Source: Boothiomyces macroporosus (taxonomy: Eukaryota > Chytridiomycota > Chytridiomycetes > Rhizophydiales > Terramycetaceae). Taken from it: DNA of 17,895 bases. The translations under genes and the position numbers were made by a program. Location: NCBI GenBank assembly GCA_027604185.1, contig JADGKB010000191.1, positions 1 to 17,895 of the forward strand, read 5' to 3'. The notes beneath the pieces were generated by a model. That model was not told the origin of the DNA. It did no database searches and saw only the letters and a program-made list of their open reading frames with translations. Of the stretch, positions 1 through 7,788 are shown in pieces (within the stretch, counting starts at the first letter, position 1; the number at the start of each line of letters is the position of its first letter).

Positions 1-95
1 GGGATGAAGAGACATTTAATAGCGCAGCAGAAAATGGAAATTTAGAAAATATGAAATGGTTGAAAGAGAATCTAAACAATGTTCCACTATTTTGA
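1..95 (+). CDS. C-terminal end of an ankyrin-repeat-like protein (partial)
   Basis: An open frame enters the window (first full codon at base 3) and ends at TGA 93-95. Its last 30 residues contain AAENGNLENMKWLKEN. The spacing of Ala-Ala, Gly-Asn-Leu and Met-x-Trp-Leu is that of the helix pair of an ankyrin repeat, of the kind seen in large repeat families of protists and some fungi. Only this last repeat is visible, so length, other domains and function are unknown. The protein ends shortly after the repeat with no extra domain. The identification rests on about 16 residues, so chance resemblance is possible though unlikely. Confidence 0.5.
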   Translation, partial: DEETFNSAAENGNLENMKWLKENLNNVPLF

Positions 96-476
96 TTAAT
101 AAATTTTAAATGGGTTATTTATCATTACGAGAATATCAAAAGCTGATCTATGGTACAGGAAATTTGCTTGAATATACACACTTTCAGGATATATAACAGC
201 GCATTGATTGCACAGGATTCTACTTTGATGAGAGGTTAACACTATTCATCAACCAAAAATACTTTGAAATCATAATATGGCCAGACATGTGTTAATACCA
301 TCACCATCATTCACATCTGTCAGACAATGCTTGCCGACTAATCAAAATAAACGGAGACTATCAAGCACCAAAAACTCTCAAACCATTCAATCGGTTCTTG
401 CGGCATCCAACATCCATGTGTTGAACCGGGCTCTGGACAAATATAGAAACAGAAAAACAAAAAACTTGTAGAATAA
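96..476. other. Spacer upstream of the PNGase A-like gene
   Basis: There is no convincing gene here. Two short plus-strand frames are open (a 28-codon ATG frame near 109 and a 64-codon frame at 277-471), but neither resembles a known domain. The 277 frame is not in phase with the downstream gene. The stretch should hold the terminator of the ankyrin-like gene and the promoter of the next gene. A missing signal-peptide exon of the downstream gene would have to lie here, but I find no hydrophobic segment that qualifies. Confidence 0.4.
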
Positions 477-2121
477 ATGAAACTCCCTGTGGTAGATTTA
501 TACACTCTCGTCAACTTGCATTCACCCTCCCACCCATTCACTCAGCAACCACTCACACAAGATCCCATTTCTGCTATCGACACTTTTCAAGTAACTCATC
601 CAATCACACTTCCCAATAAGCCAAAATGCTCTTCAGTTCTGTTAGAGCACCAGTTTCCTTTTTCTTATGGCAAGCCTTACGTTGGTAACTACACCGTACC
701 ACCGTCTTGCGGTAAATCGTGGGAACAGATTGTTTTAACGTTGAATGGATCTGTATCTGGCCGACAGTTTGATAGAGTTGGTGCTATTTGGATTGACGGT
801 GTTGAAATCCTTCGATTAACTGGTGCAGAGCCATCAGGTACTCCAATAACTCGGTGGCAAGTACAAAAAGTAATTCATTTTAATTCAGGACATTACTGAG
901 TATTCTGCATTGTTTGGTGGTTTGAATAGTGTTGTGTTTGCATATGATAATGTTGTTGATGGCACTTATACTGGTATCTTTAATTTCACTGTTTCCATTG
1001 ATTTCTACAAGGGAAAGAATAGAGATGCTCCAGATTCAGTCCTACCGCTGTCTTTATCTAACAACACTTATGGCTGGGCTACTTTGCCAACTACCAACCT
1101 TACTACTTTTGTTTTACCCAAGCTGCCACCAAACTTGGAACGAGCAGAAGTGGAAATCTACGTATCTGGCCATGGTAATGACGAGTTTTGGTAGTTGATT
1201 GTTTACATAGGTATACTAATTTACCAAATGCATTGGCTCAACCACAAAACCAATTGTTTGGCGGAGGCACTTATAAGGAAATTGATCTGTTCATCAACTC
1301 CAAATTGGTTTCTTTTGAGCCTATTCCACCGACTGTATACACTGGCGGAATGAATCCGTTGCTTTGGAGACCTATTGTAGGTATCGATACATTCAACCTC
1401 CCACCAATTACTTTTGACATTACTCCATTTGCTTCATTATTATTCCAACCAAATTCCAACATTGGTTTCAATGTTAGTTTTGCTGCCAATTCATACTGGC
1501 TAGTCGATGCTAATCTAAAGATATGGGTAGACAAGAAGAACAAAGGAAAGGAATTCAATGGTAAATTAGAGTCGTTTGCTATTAACCCAACTATTCCTAC
1601 TGAGCTTTACTCTGGTGATTTGAATAACTTGGTGATGAATACTACGGTAAAGAATAGCTTTTCAGCTAAAGGTAAGCAAGTCTAATATAGGCTCTATAAA
1701 AACATCAAGAGGTACTGTCACAACAAGAGTAGAAAAACAAGTATCGTTCACAAACCAGAACCTTGTAACTGAACAAGGCAACAACCAAGTCTTTATTCAA
1801 TCCACTAACGTCAGTACTACTGTAACAGTGTCTAGAAGAGACGTGACTGTTAGTAAGAAACACAAAAAGAGATATCCGTTCACTGGTTTACTAAGCGCCT
1901 TGTCTGCAAACTCTTACTTGACTACAATCACTCATGGCAAGCGCGAAGAAACTGATGATTACTTGCTGGACACACTCTTGTATGCCAATGGCACATTTGG
2001 TGGAGCCAATTATGCCACCACTAACCAGAATTATACATTTATAGATTCAAAGCAATGCTACAAGCGAAATGTTGCTGCTGCTGGCAGAGTGCTTGTTTCA
2101 GACATTTATCCGAAATGTTGA
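477..2121 (+). CDS. Peptide-N-glycosidase A-like protein (PNGase A family), 4 exons
   Basis: The spliced product is 528 residues from exons 477-869, 889-1190, 1211-1671 and 1691-2121; introns are 19, 20 and 19 nt. The family removes N-glycans from glycopeptides in secretory or acidic compartments. Seen in the sequence: FQVTHPITLP near residue 37, FPFSYGKPYVGNYTVPPSC, the family signature GRQFDRVGAIWIDGVEILRL across residues 98-117, and RWQVQKDITEYSALF, whose second half reads correctly only after intron 1 is removed. Each intron is set by restoration of such continuity (for example GHGNDEFW to YTNLP). The C-terminal half is beta-rich, with Asn-x-Ser/Thr sites, as in the family. Odd: the first 30 residues show no clear signal peptide although the family is normally secreted, so the true start may be in an undetected upstream exon. 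The pdxT-like gene starts 31 bp after the stop. Family assignment is firm; enzymatic activity is inferred. Confidence 0.85.
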
Positions 2122-2128
2122 AATAAAT

Positions 2129-2134
2129 CACGTG
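2129..2134. promoter_or_regulatory. CACGTG palindrome in the 31-bp intergenic gap
   Basis: The gap between the PNGase A stop (2121) and the next ATG (2153) holds AATAAA at 2122-2127, then CACGTG at 2129-2134, then a T-rich run. CACGTG is the E-box bound by fungal bHLH factors such as Cbf1 and Pho4. AATAAA could serve the upstream gene as a poly(A) signal. Both are six-base words, so the functional reading is tentative. The position is suggestive because the whole downstream promoter must fit here or overlap the upstream gene. Confidence 0.3.
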
Positions 2135-2152
2135 TTTTTCTTTCATTTTTTC

Positions 2153-2748
2153 ATGACAGGACAAAAGACTGTAGGCAAGTACTATTTAACCCAGGTGTCT
2201 TGGCCTTACAAGGGGCATTCAGCGAGCATATCCATACACTCCAGAAACTAGGAGCAACAACCGTACAGGTAAAGAAACAAGAGCACTTGGATGAAATCGA
2301 CGGATTAATCATTCCAGGCGGAGAGTCAACCACAATGTCACTAATAATGCAACGCAACGGTCTAATTGAACCTCTTAAGTCATTTATCCAATCAGGGAAG
2401 CCAGTCTTTGGTACTTGCGCTGGTCTAATAATGCTCTCCAATGAAATTACCAACCAAAAAAAAGGTGGACAAGTTAACTTGGGTGGGCTTGATATTACAG
2501 TTGAACGAAATGCTTTTGGAGCACAGTTGGATTCGTTTGTATCTGACTTGGATCTGACTATTGGCAAATTCCAAGGAGTGTTTATCAGAGCTCCTATTAT
2601 TAGCAGTGTTGGGGATAATGTTGAAGTTATTGGCAAGTACAATGATAGAATTGTTGCTGTTAGACAAGGGAATATTTTGGGGACTAGTTTCCATCCCGAG
2701 CTTACTCATGACACAATGGTTCATGAATACTTTATTAAAATGATTTGA
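2153..2748 (+). CDS. SNO1-like (pdxT): Pyridoxal 5'-phosphate synthase glutaminase subunit (PdxT/Sno type)
   Basis: This is the class I glutamine amidotransferase subunit that hydrolyses glutamine and passes ammonia to PdxS/Snz for one-step vitamin B6 synthesis. Exons 2153-2174 and 2195-2748 give 191 residues, the usual length. After splicing the N terminus reads MTGQKTVGVLALQGAFSEHI, matching the family start; unspliced it breaks. Motifs seen: PGGEST (residues 48-53), nucleophile Cys82 in FGTCAGL, and the His174-Pro-Glu176 pair in SFHPEL. Together these are the complete Cys-His-Glu triad. The intron is 20 nt with a GC donor and AG acceptor (2175-2194); no GT donor gives the right phase. The partner synthase gene is not in the window. 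The gene lies head-to-tail 31 bp after the PNGase A-like gene and convergent with Psf1. Confidence 0.93.
2175..2194 (+). other. 20-nt GC-AG intron of the pdxT-like gene
   Basis: The intron reads gcaagtactatttaacccag. The donor GCAAGT is the standard strong context of GC-AG introns, and TTAAC lies just before CCCAG. It is phase 1. Removing it restores KTVGVLALQGAF; nearby GT positions give wrong frames. Confidence 0.85.
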
Positions 2749-2831
2749 ATTTTACTCTAGTGGTGATTTGATTCTTTTATCACTGTGCTAAATAGTAGCA
2801 CTACTGATCTGTACTTGTTTCTTTGATCTTT

Positions 2832-2945
2832 ACAATTACTCTGATATTTACTACACAATAATGTACAATTACTGTGATATTTACTTTGATAATCACTGTA
2901 CATTTACTTTGATAATCACTGTACATTTACTGCACAATAATTACA
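2832..2945. repeat. AT-rich degenerate tandem repeats between convergent genes
   Basis: The spacer between pdxT and Psf1 (2749-2999) is AT-rich and holds repeats built on TTACT, TGATA and TGTACA words. A 23-bp period is nearly exact over two copies at about 2880-2928 (actttgataatcactgtaca twice). A second related pair around ACAATTACT(C/G)TGATATTTACT begins at 2832 and 2865, 33 bp apart. It probably covers both 3' ends. No gene is seen. Confidence 0.7.
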
Positions 2946-2999
2946 ACTGTAATAAAACTGTCAAACTACAAAAACAAAATATTTCTTGATAATTAAATA

Positions 3000-3488
3000 T
3001 TAGACTACAACTAAATGCCCCGACATTATCAAATCTTGAACTTCTGCTTTTTTAAGATAATACTGCGTCCCTAGTCTAAGCGGCAACACACCCATCTCTG
3101 TCATTATTTCACCTTGATCAAAAACAAATTTACCACACTCTTTAACAACCCTCACTTCAACAAAAATATTCTTTGGTGGCTCATCACCCTGATTCAAATC
3201 GATATCCAAATACAATCCTTTCAAATCCCTCACGAGTTGCTTATACTCGTTGATAAACGCTTGCTCTGATGGGCTGCTAACATTGACTCCGTTCCAAATT
3301 AGTTTACATATCTTGTCTAGTTTTTGTCTTTGAGCAACAAGGACGATTTGCTTGTTCTTTTTTACTACAGACAGACTGTTTTTCTGTAAGAGTAAATGTT
3401 TTATTTCTAAAAGGACTGCGTTGAGAGTCTCTTGTTTGTACTGGTGCTTTAGTAGTAATAGTGCTTGATCTGTGTAGAACTGTTTCAT
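3000..3488 (-). CDS. PSF1: GINS complex subunit Psf1
   Basis: Psf1 is one of four subunits of GINS, which joins Cdc45 and Mcm2-7 to form the replicative helicase in the nucleus. The frame is intronless, 162 residues, somewhat shorter than the usual 190-210. It shows the N-terminal helical A domain (MKQFYTDQALLLLKHQYKQE), then SPSEQAFINEYKQLVRDLKG near residues 82-101, a family landmark. Then follows PPKNIFVEVRVVKECGKFVF and a C-terminal B domain ending in YYLKKAEVQDLIMSGHLVVV, where the family has a sequence like FLRRxDVExLIRQGxL. The missing length falls mainly in the N-terminal half. It converges with the pdxT-like gene; its upstream region carries the 24-bp and 13-bp tandem repeats. Assignment comes from the order and spacing of these motifs. 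Confidence 0.88.
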   Translation of the reverse strand: MKQFYTDQALLLLKHQYKQETLNAVLLEIKHLLLQKNSLSVVKKNKQIVLVAQRQKLDKICKLIWNGVNVSSPSEQAFINEYKQLVRDLKGLYLDIDLNQGDEPPKNIFVEVRVVKECGKFVFDQGEIMTEMGVLPLRLGTQYYLKKAEVQDLIMSGHLVVV

Positions 3489-3565
3489 TAGAGATTTATT
3501 TTATTTTCGGACAAGTTTTTCTTTCTGGACAGAAAATCAACCAGTGTCTTTATCCACATGTTATG

Positions 3566-3660
3566 CCTCTGTTGTTTACCTATGTATTACCTCTGTTGTT
3601 TACCTACGTATTACCTCTCTGTTGTTTACCTATGTATTACCTCTGTTGTTTACATGTGTA
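3566..3660. repeat. 24-bp minisatellite, about 4 copies, upstream of Psf1
   Basis: The unit is cctctgttgtttacctatgt followed by atta. Copies run 3566-3589, 3590-3613 (one change, TATGTA to TACGTA), 3614-3639 (two extra bases, CT) and 3640-3660 (diverged and truncated). It starts 78 bp upstream of the Psf1 ATG on the promoter side. The period is a multiple of three, which creates a spurious Leu/Tyr-rich reading frame that I do not call a gene. Confidence 0.9.
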
Positions 3661-3719
3661 TCATTTACCTATACTTGATATCGCTTGAGTAATGACAATA
3701 CTTATCATTAGAGCTGTGA

Positions 3720-3757
3720 GAGATATCCGCAAAGATATCCGGAAAGATATCCGCAAC
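3720..3757. repeat. 13-bp tandem repeat, 3 copies, AGATATCCGSAAA
   Basis: Three consecutive copies of agatatccg(c/g)aaa occur at 13-bp spacing, each holding the palindrome GATATC. They lie in the 319-bp interval between the Psf1 start (3488) and the Hsp70-like stop (3808). They may be protein-binding sites for Psf1 transcription or simple slippage products; the sequence alone does not decide. Confidence 0.75.
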
Positions 3758-3807
3758 ATTAAAGATCAAATTATACTACAAAGAAGAATGATAAATTGAA
3801 TTTATTC

Positions 3808-5656
3808 CTACAACTTTTCATCTTCCCAAATAACAGAATCACCACTCAAATAGCTCTTGCTGTCAACATGGTAAACTTGCAAAATAACTTCAGTAGGATG
3901 GAAAATGATTTCTACTCTAAAGGTGTTGTTATGGCCAGGACGGATGTAGGCTGGCGGCACTTTTAACACACATGATAGAGCTACTTTCATCATCATATCA
4001 GTGCTGACTTGGCGTAATAGTTGGAATCGAACTGTCTTTGAGGAATCTGATGGTGAAAGAACTGGAACTGGTACTTTATGATTTAGAGGCATTTCTTCTC
4101 CTGCTGTCGTAATTTCAAAGTAATCTTCGTAGTAATAGTTTGGTGGCTGCTTGTAAATCTTTCTGTTTGGTGGTGGTGTTTCTGTTTGCGGATCATAGGC
4201 TTTGGAATAGAGTAAATAGTAGGAATGGGACCATATACGACGCGACACTTTACCAGGATTAAATCCAAAATCAGCTGCACCTTTCAAAATAGCACTGCCT
4301 GGATCTGGTGGGATTGTGATTCCAATCTTGTACTTTTGGCCAAATGTATCACGAACTCTTTCTGCTAAATAAGGACACCCAGCCAACCCACCAACAATCA
4401 ACAACTTTGTGGGTCTCTTTCCCTTGAAGATCAACTTTTCAAAATATTGCTCCAATTCATAGATTACAGTGTCAATAACTGGATCAAAGAAGCTAGCCAT
4501 TTCTTCAGCAGTCAATTCAATCTTGTCATCACAGCCATGCTAAATTAACAATAGACTACCTGATATTCTCTTTGTTTAATCAAAGATTTTTGCATCAGAG
4601 ACATTTCACTGTATATTTCGCTAGGGATATCAATAGAAGCAAAGCAATAATCATTGTCAAAATCATCCTTTGTAAGCAGTCTCTTTTGTGGTTCAAAAGA
4701 ACTGATTAGCTTTAGAGCAATCTGGCTGTTCTTTGCCAATACGGTTTGATAACACTCTGGTCCTACTAGTCTCTGCACAAAATCCAAAAATGCTTTGTCA
4801 ATGTGAACACTTCCTGCCTAATATTAAATTAAAGTACCAAAGCACCAGCCGGAGGAATAATCTCAGCATGGTCTCCACTTTCCAATACTTCATGCGAAGT
4901 AATATCAGTAGTACCACCACCGATATCCAATGTCACGACTACATCATTAGGGGCCATGAATGGAGAGTTCTTTTGGATAAAGATGGACGCAGCTTGTGGT
5001 TCATAGCAGAGCAATAACTTTGAGCTTTCTAATGAATCAATCATTCCGCAGTCGAAACAGGCTTGTCTGGTCTTTGCTTTAGCGGTTGGACTCCAAATAG
5101 CAGGTACTGTAACAACCCACTGCACAGGATCATTGTTATGACCTAGTATTAGATCATGAAATTCGTAATCAAACACATTCATCCAATTACACTGTCAGAC
5201 ATACCTTGATGGTGCTTGATAATGTCTTCTGCAGTTGATTTCATGTAAGCCAAAAAGTCACACATTACTTTTGCCAAAGTAACTCCAGGAGGCAACGGCA
5301 CTGCTTGAGTATTTGTAGGATCCAACAATAGCTTGAATCGTTCAACGTAAAAGTAATCAGGATTTCCTTGTAGTCTGAAATAATTGATTTTAGCTGACGT
5401 CCCATATTTCAGCGGTTCCCAGACACCTTCATTACCATCAATTACCTTTAGTTCTCTTGTATAAAATTGAAGTGATATCCTTGGCATACGGCACCGACTG
5501 GTTTGGCCAATTCGCTTTTGTCAGATACTGTCCGAGTTGTTGGTCCGTTCCTGCGTTAATAAGACAAACCTAGCTTGACAGCGATACCTGAATAGGCGGT
5601 CTATATTAGTCTAATTGTACCCCCATATCTATAGAAGCGCATATTTGGGTTTCCAT
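3808..5656 (-). CDS. HSPA12-type Hsp70 ATPase-domain protein, 7 exons
   Basis: Exons (transcript order) 5656-5621, 5600-5570, 5550-5499, 5479-5205, 5142-4838, 4817-4560 and 4539-3808 give 562 residues, typical of the family. HSPA12 proteins keep the actin/Hsp70 ATPase fold but have an atypical C terminus. Seen: phosphate-1 loop SIDMGTAYSG (residues 8-17, joined across intron 1), VQWVVTVPAIWS, phosphate-2 loop VTLDIGGGTTDI, AGSVHIDKAFLDF after a 20-nt intron, adenosine motif LLIVGGLAGCPYLAERV, and PDPGSAILKGA. Introns are 20, 19, 19, 62, 20 and 20 nt. Two points are weak: the 19-nt intron at 5480-5498 has no TAAY element and could instead be a one-base frameshift, and the 62-nt intron is far longer than the others. 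A decayed relative lies just upstream, so relaxed selection here is conceivable, but the last three exons (1,295 coding bases) are clean. Client and role unknown. Confidence 0.82.
5143..5204 (-). other. 62-nt outlier intron in the Hsp70-like gene
   Basis: The donor GTATGT and acceptor CTAATACTAG are both good. Removal joins DIIKHHQG to HNNDPVQWVVTVPAIW at the length expected for the family. Internal AGs do not allow a 19-22 nt intron here. The last 42 nt are open in the downstream phase, but using them would need a 20-nt intron ending in TT. Confidence 0.65.
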
Positions 5657-5937
5657 CCTCACAGAAAATTGCAAAGAAAGTGGCTTTGGGAATCTCGGCA
5701 ATTTCAACCACAAAGAAAATATGAAAGGAAATTGGATGGAATAGAGTCCATTTTTATATGATGGAAGTGAGTCTAGTATGGTGTGAATTTAGTGTATCGG
5801 TGATCGTGGTTGGAAATACCCCAACCATCGTAAACTGTTGGATGCAGACAGTACCAAAGTAACTCTCCTCAAAGGCGAATTATATCATTGAATTTGGATG
5901 GTGCAAGATCTCTGGAATAACAATGGTTTATTCATAT
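5657..5937. other. Spacer between the Hsp70-like gene and its pseudogene
   Basis: No gene is called. It must contain the promoter of the Hsp70-like gene. On the minus strand a frame without ATG, roughly 5774 down to 5603, is open for about 57 codons and reads HIFFVVEIAEIPKATFFAIF in part. It runs out of phase over the Hsp70 first exon. It may be a remnant of the decayed paralogue's C terminus or another exon, but I cannot match it. Confidence 0.35.
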
Positions 5938-6570
5938 TCAAAATTCATGAAAAGTACTGCCGCCTTCAACATGATTATTCTTAATCTCTGTTGGATGAAA
6001 TACAACTTCTCTAAATTGTTGTACCGCCCACTGGCAATATATTCTTCTGGAATTTGAATGTTACAAGTTGGTGCGTTTTGCATAATCAAATCTGCACTTG
6101 GTGATCTGAACTGGACAACTTGTTGGTGTCTCTTGGTGTGCGCATGTTTACTCTTACCTTGTGATTTGGCTGCATTTCTTCACCAGCAACAGTGATTTGC
6201 AAATAGTCATCATAGAATCTGTGATCGTATACTTTTCTATTTGGTGGGGGCGAGCCATTAGTGGGATCGAATTGCTTAGAGTAGAGCAAAAAGAATGAGT
6301 GGTTCCAAATACGATGAGATACTTTTCCTGGATTGAACCCGAAATCAATTCTTCAATGTATTTTTCCAGCTCAGTGTTGATTGCATTCATAACTGGATCA
6401 AAGAAACTGCAGCTTCAGCAGCAGATAATTCCTTGTAGATTTCAATTGGAATATCATAGATGCAAAGCAAAAGCCATCTTCTAGGTTCTACCGAAAGTAT
6501 GCGACTCAAAGCTCTTTAGCAGCTGTAGCGGAATTTGGCAGTCTACAATTGCTGTTCCTACTAATGGCTC
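5938..6570 (-). pseudogene. Truncated, frameshifted HSPA12-type paralogue
   Basis: Minus-strand translation in shifting frames matches the downstream Hsp70-like gene in order: a LVGxxxxxxQIPLQLLKSFE region (6570-6485), FCFAS, IPIEIYKELSAAEA, SFFDPVMNAINTELEKYIEEL, then directly FGFNPGKVSHRIWNHSFFLL, and SPPPNRKVYDHRFYDDYLQI to about 6190. Against the intact gene there is no N-terminal half, so the first phosphate loop and the LDIGGGTTDI region are gone. About 40-50 residues including the adenosine motif are deleted near 6350, and at least four frameshifts or stops occur. The substitutions show a divergent paralogue, not a recent copy. Exact ends are uncertain. Confidence 0.8.
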
Positions 6571-6744
6571 CGGGGGAATGTCGCTCTGAAGGGGTCTGCC
6601 CTTTGCCCAATCCCAATTATGGGTGGGATTAAATTATACATGTCAGTCAGCAATTTTTTGTCAGCAATTGTTTTAAATTTGTTCAACTTTGAAACCCCCC
6701 AATGTTTTTTGTGGCACAGCTGCTCAAAAAAAACTTTGAAAAAA
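6571..6744 (+). promoter_or_regulatory. Upstream region of the MTAP gene
   Basis: The 174 bp between the pseudogene and the MTAP start contain an inexact direct repeat, CAGCAATT near 6650 and 6663, and A-rich runs next to the ATG (6724-6745). No TATA-like element stands out. An in-frame open stretch extends upstream of 6745 to 6619, but it shows no homology to the family, so the start at 6745 is preferred. Confidence 0.35.
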
Positions 6745-7693
6745 ATGACAACAATTCTAACTTCAGTGTCCAATGTATCAATCGGTGTTATCGGAGGCTC
6801 CGGATTATACTCTCTCGATAACCTCAAAGTCCTAGGTGAATATTCTCCAACCACGCCTTGGGGAAAGCCATCAGACAACTTGATTATTGCAGAAACCAAC
6901 ACTGGGATCAAAGTTGCATTCTTGGCTCGTCATGGCAGAGGGCATTACCTAACCCCAACCGAAGTGCCATCTCGTGCAAACATTGCAGCCTTGAAACACA
7001 TTGGGGTTAAAGTTATTCTTGCTTTTTCTGCTGTTGGATCCCTTCGTGAAGAAAGTAAGTCCAAGCTAATTTAGTCGCTCCAAGAGACTTTATCTTGCCA
7101 ACCCAAATCATTGACAGAACCAAGGGTGTAAGACCATTCACCTTCTATGAAGATGGAATCGTTGGGCACGTCATGTTTGCCGATCCATTCTCTTCAGACA
7201 TTGCCGATATCATTTATGATGTTCAAAAGGACTTGAATGGACCTAAATTCCACAGAAACAAGACTTTGATTTGCATGGAAGGTCCACAATTCTCCACCAG
7301 AGCTGAATCGCACATGTATAGGTAACCAAAATTAATTTTAGAAGCTGGGGTGCTGATATCATCAACATGAGTGTATTGCCAGAAGCTAAATTGGCAAGAG
7401 AAGCTGAAATTGCTTACCAAATGGTGTGCATGTCCACCGATTACGATTGCTGGAAAGAAACCGAAGAAGCAGTCTCTGTCGAAGCTGTTATCGCTAACTT
7501 GACTGGAAATGCAGACTTTGCTAGAAAGTTGTTGGGATCTGTTATTCCTGTTTTAGCCGAAAAGTTGGAAAAGAGCCAAGTTAAGAGCGTCATTGATCTG
7601 CAAGGAAGTGCTTCCAACTCATTGATGACTGCTCCTGGAAAGAGAAACGAAGAAACTATGAAAAAAATCAGATACATCTTGCCAAGCGCGTAA
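6745..7693 (+). CDS. MEU1/MTAP-like: S-methyl-5'-thioadenosine phosphorylase, 3 exons
   Basis: The enzyme splits methylthioadenosine, a polyamine-synthesis by-product, with phosphate into adenine and methylthioribose-1-phosphate, the first step of methionine salvage. Exons 6745-7054, 7075-7321 and 7342-7693 give 302 residues (human about 283, yeast Meu1 337). Seen: [10 protein letters not shown] near the N terminus, [15 protein letters not shown] (phosphate site), [43 protein letters not shown] (base and ribose site), [20 protein letters not shown] and STDYDCW, where the conserved Asp residues select adenine-type substrates. Both introns are 20 nt and fall inside otherwise unbroken motifs: REE|IAPRDF and MYR|SWGAD. 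ATG 6745 is chosen because it gives a normal-length N terminus. The gene converges with the Rim15-like kinase; the two stops are 95 bp apart. Confidence 0.95.
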
Positions 7694-7788
7694 TAAATCT
7701 CATATCATCTGATGGATTTCCAGCTTTTACTCATTATATTTGTGGTCCTATGATTTGACTCGTTTCAATCGATATTAACATGATTACT

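Noticed and set aside
338..541. Minus-strand frame with a hydrophobic FLFFCFYIC stretch.
   Set aside because: The stretch comes from A-rich plus-strand DNA before the PNGase gene; no homology and no matching exons.
2171..2194. A GT-AG intron starting at 2171 in the pdxT-like gene.
   Set aside because: It gives a phase that destroys VGVLALQGAF, whereas the GC donor at 2175 restores it.
3566..3660. CRISPR-like array.
   Set aside because: The 24-bp units abut with no spacers, so this is a tandem repeat; the window is also eukaryotic.
3461..3688. Plus-strand frame of 75 codons rich in Leu, Pro and Tyr.
   Set aside because: It is the translation of the 24-bp minisatellite, whose period is a multiple of three, and has no homology.
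5184..5204. A 20-nt intron ending in TT in the Hsp70-like gene, keeping MNVFDYEFHDL as exon.
   Set aside because: The non-canonical end is not needed; the 62-nt GT-AG intron gives the family length and has a good acceptor.
7441..7677. Minus-strand frame opposite the MTAP third exon.
   Set aside because: It is antisense to a strongly conserved enzyme and has no recognisable domain.
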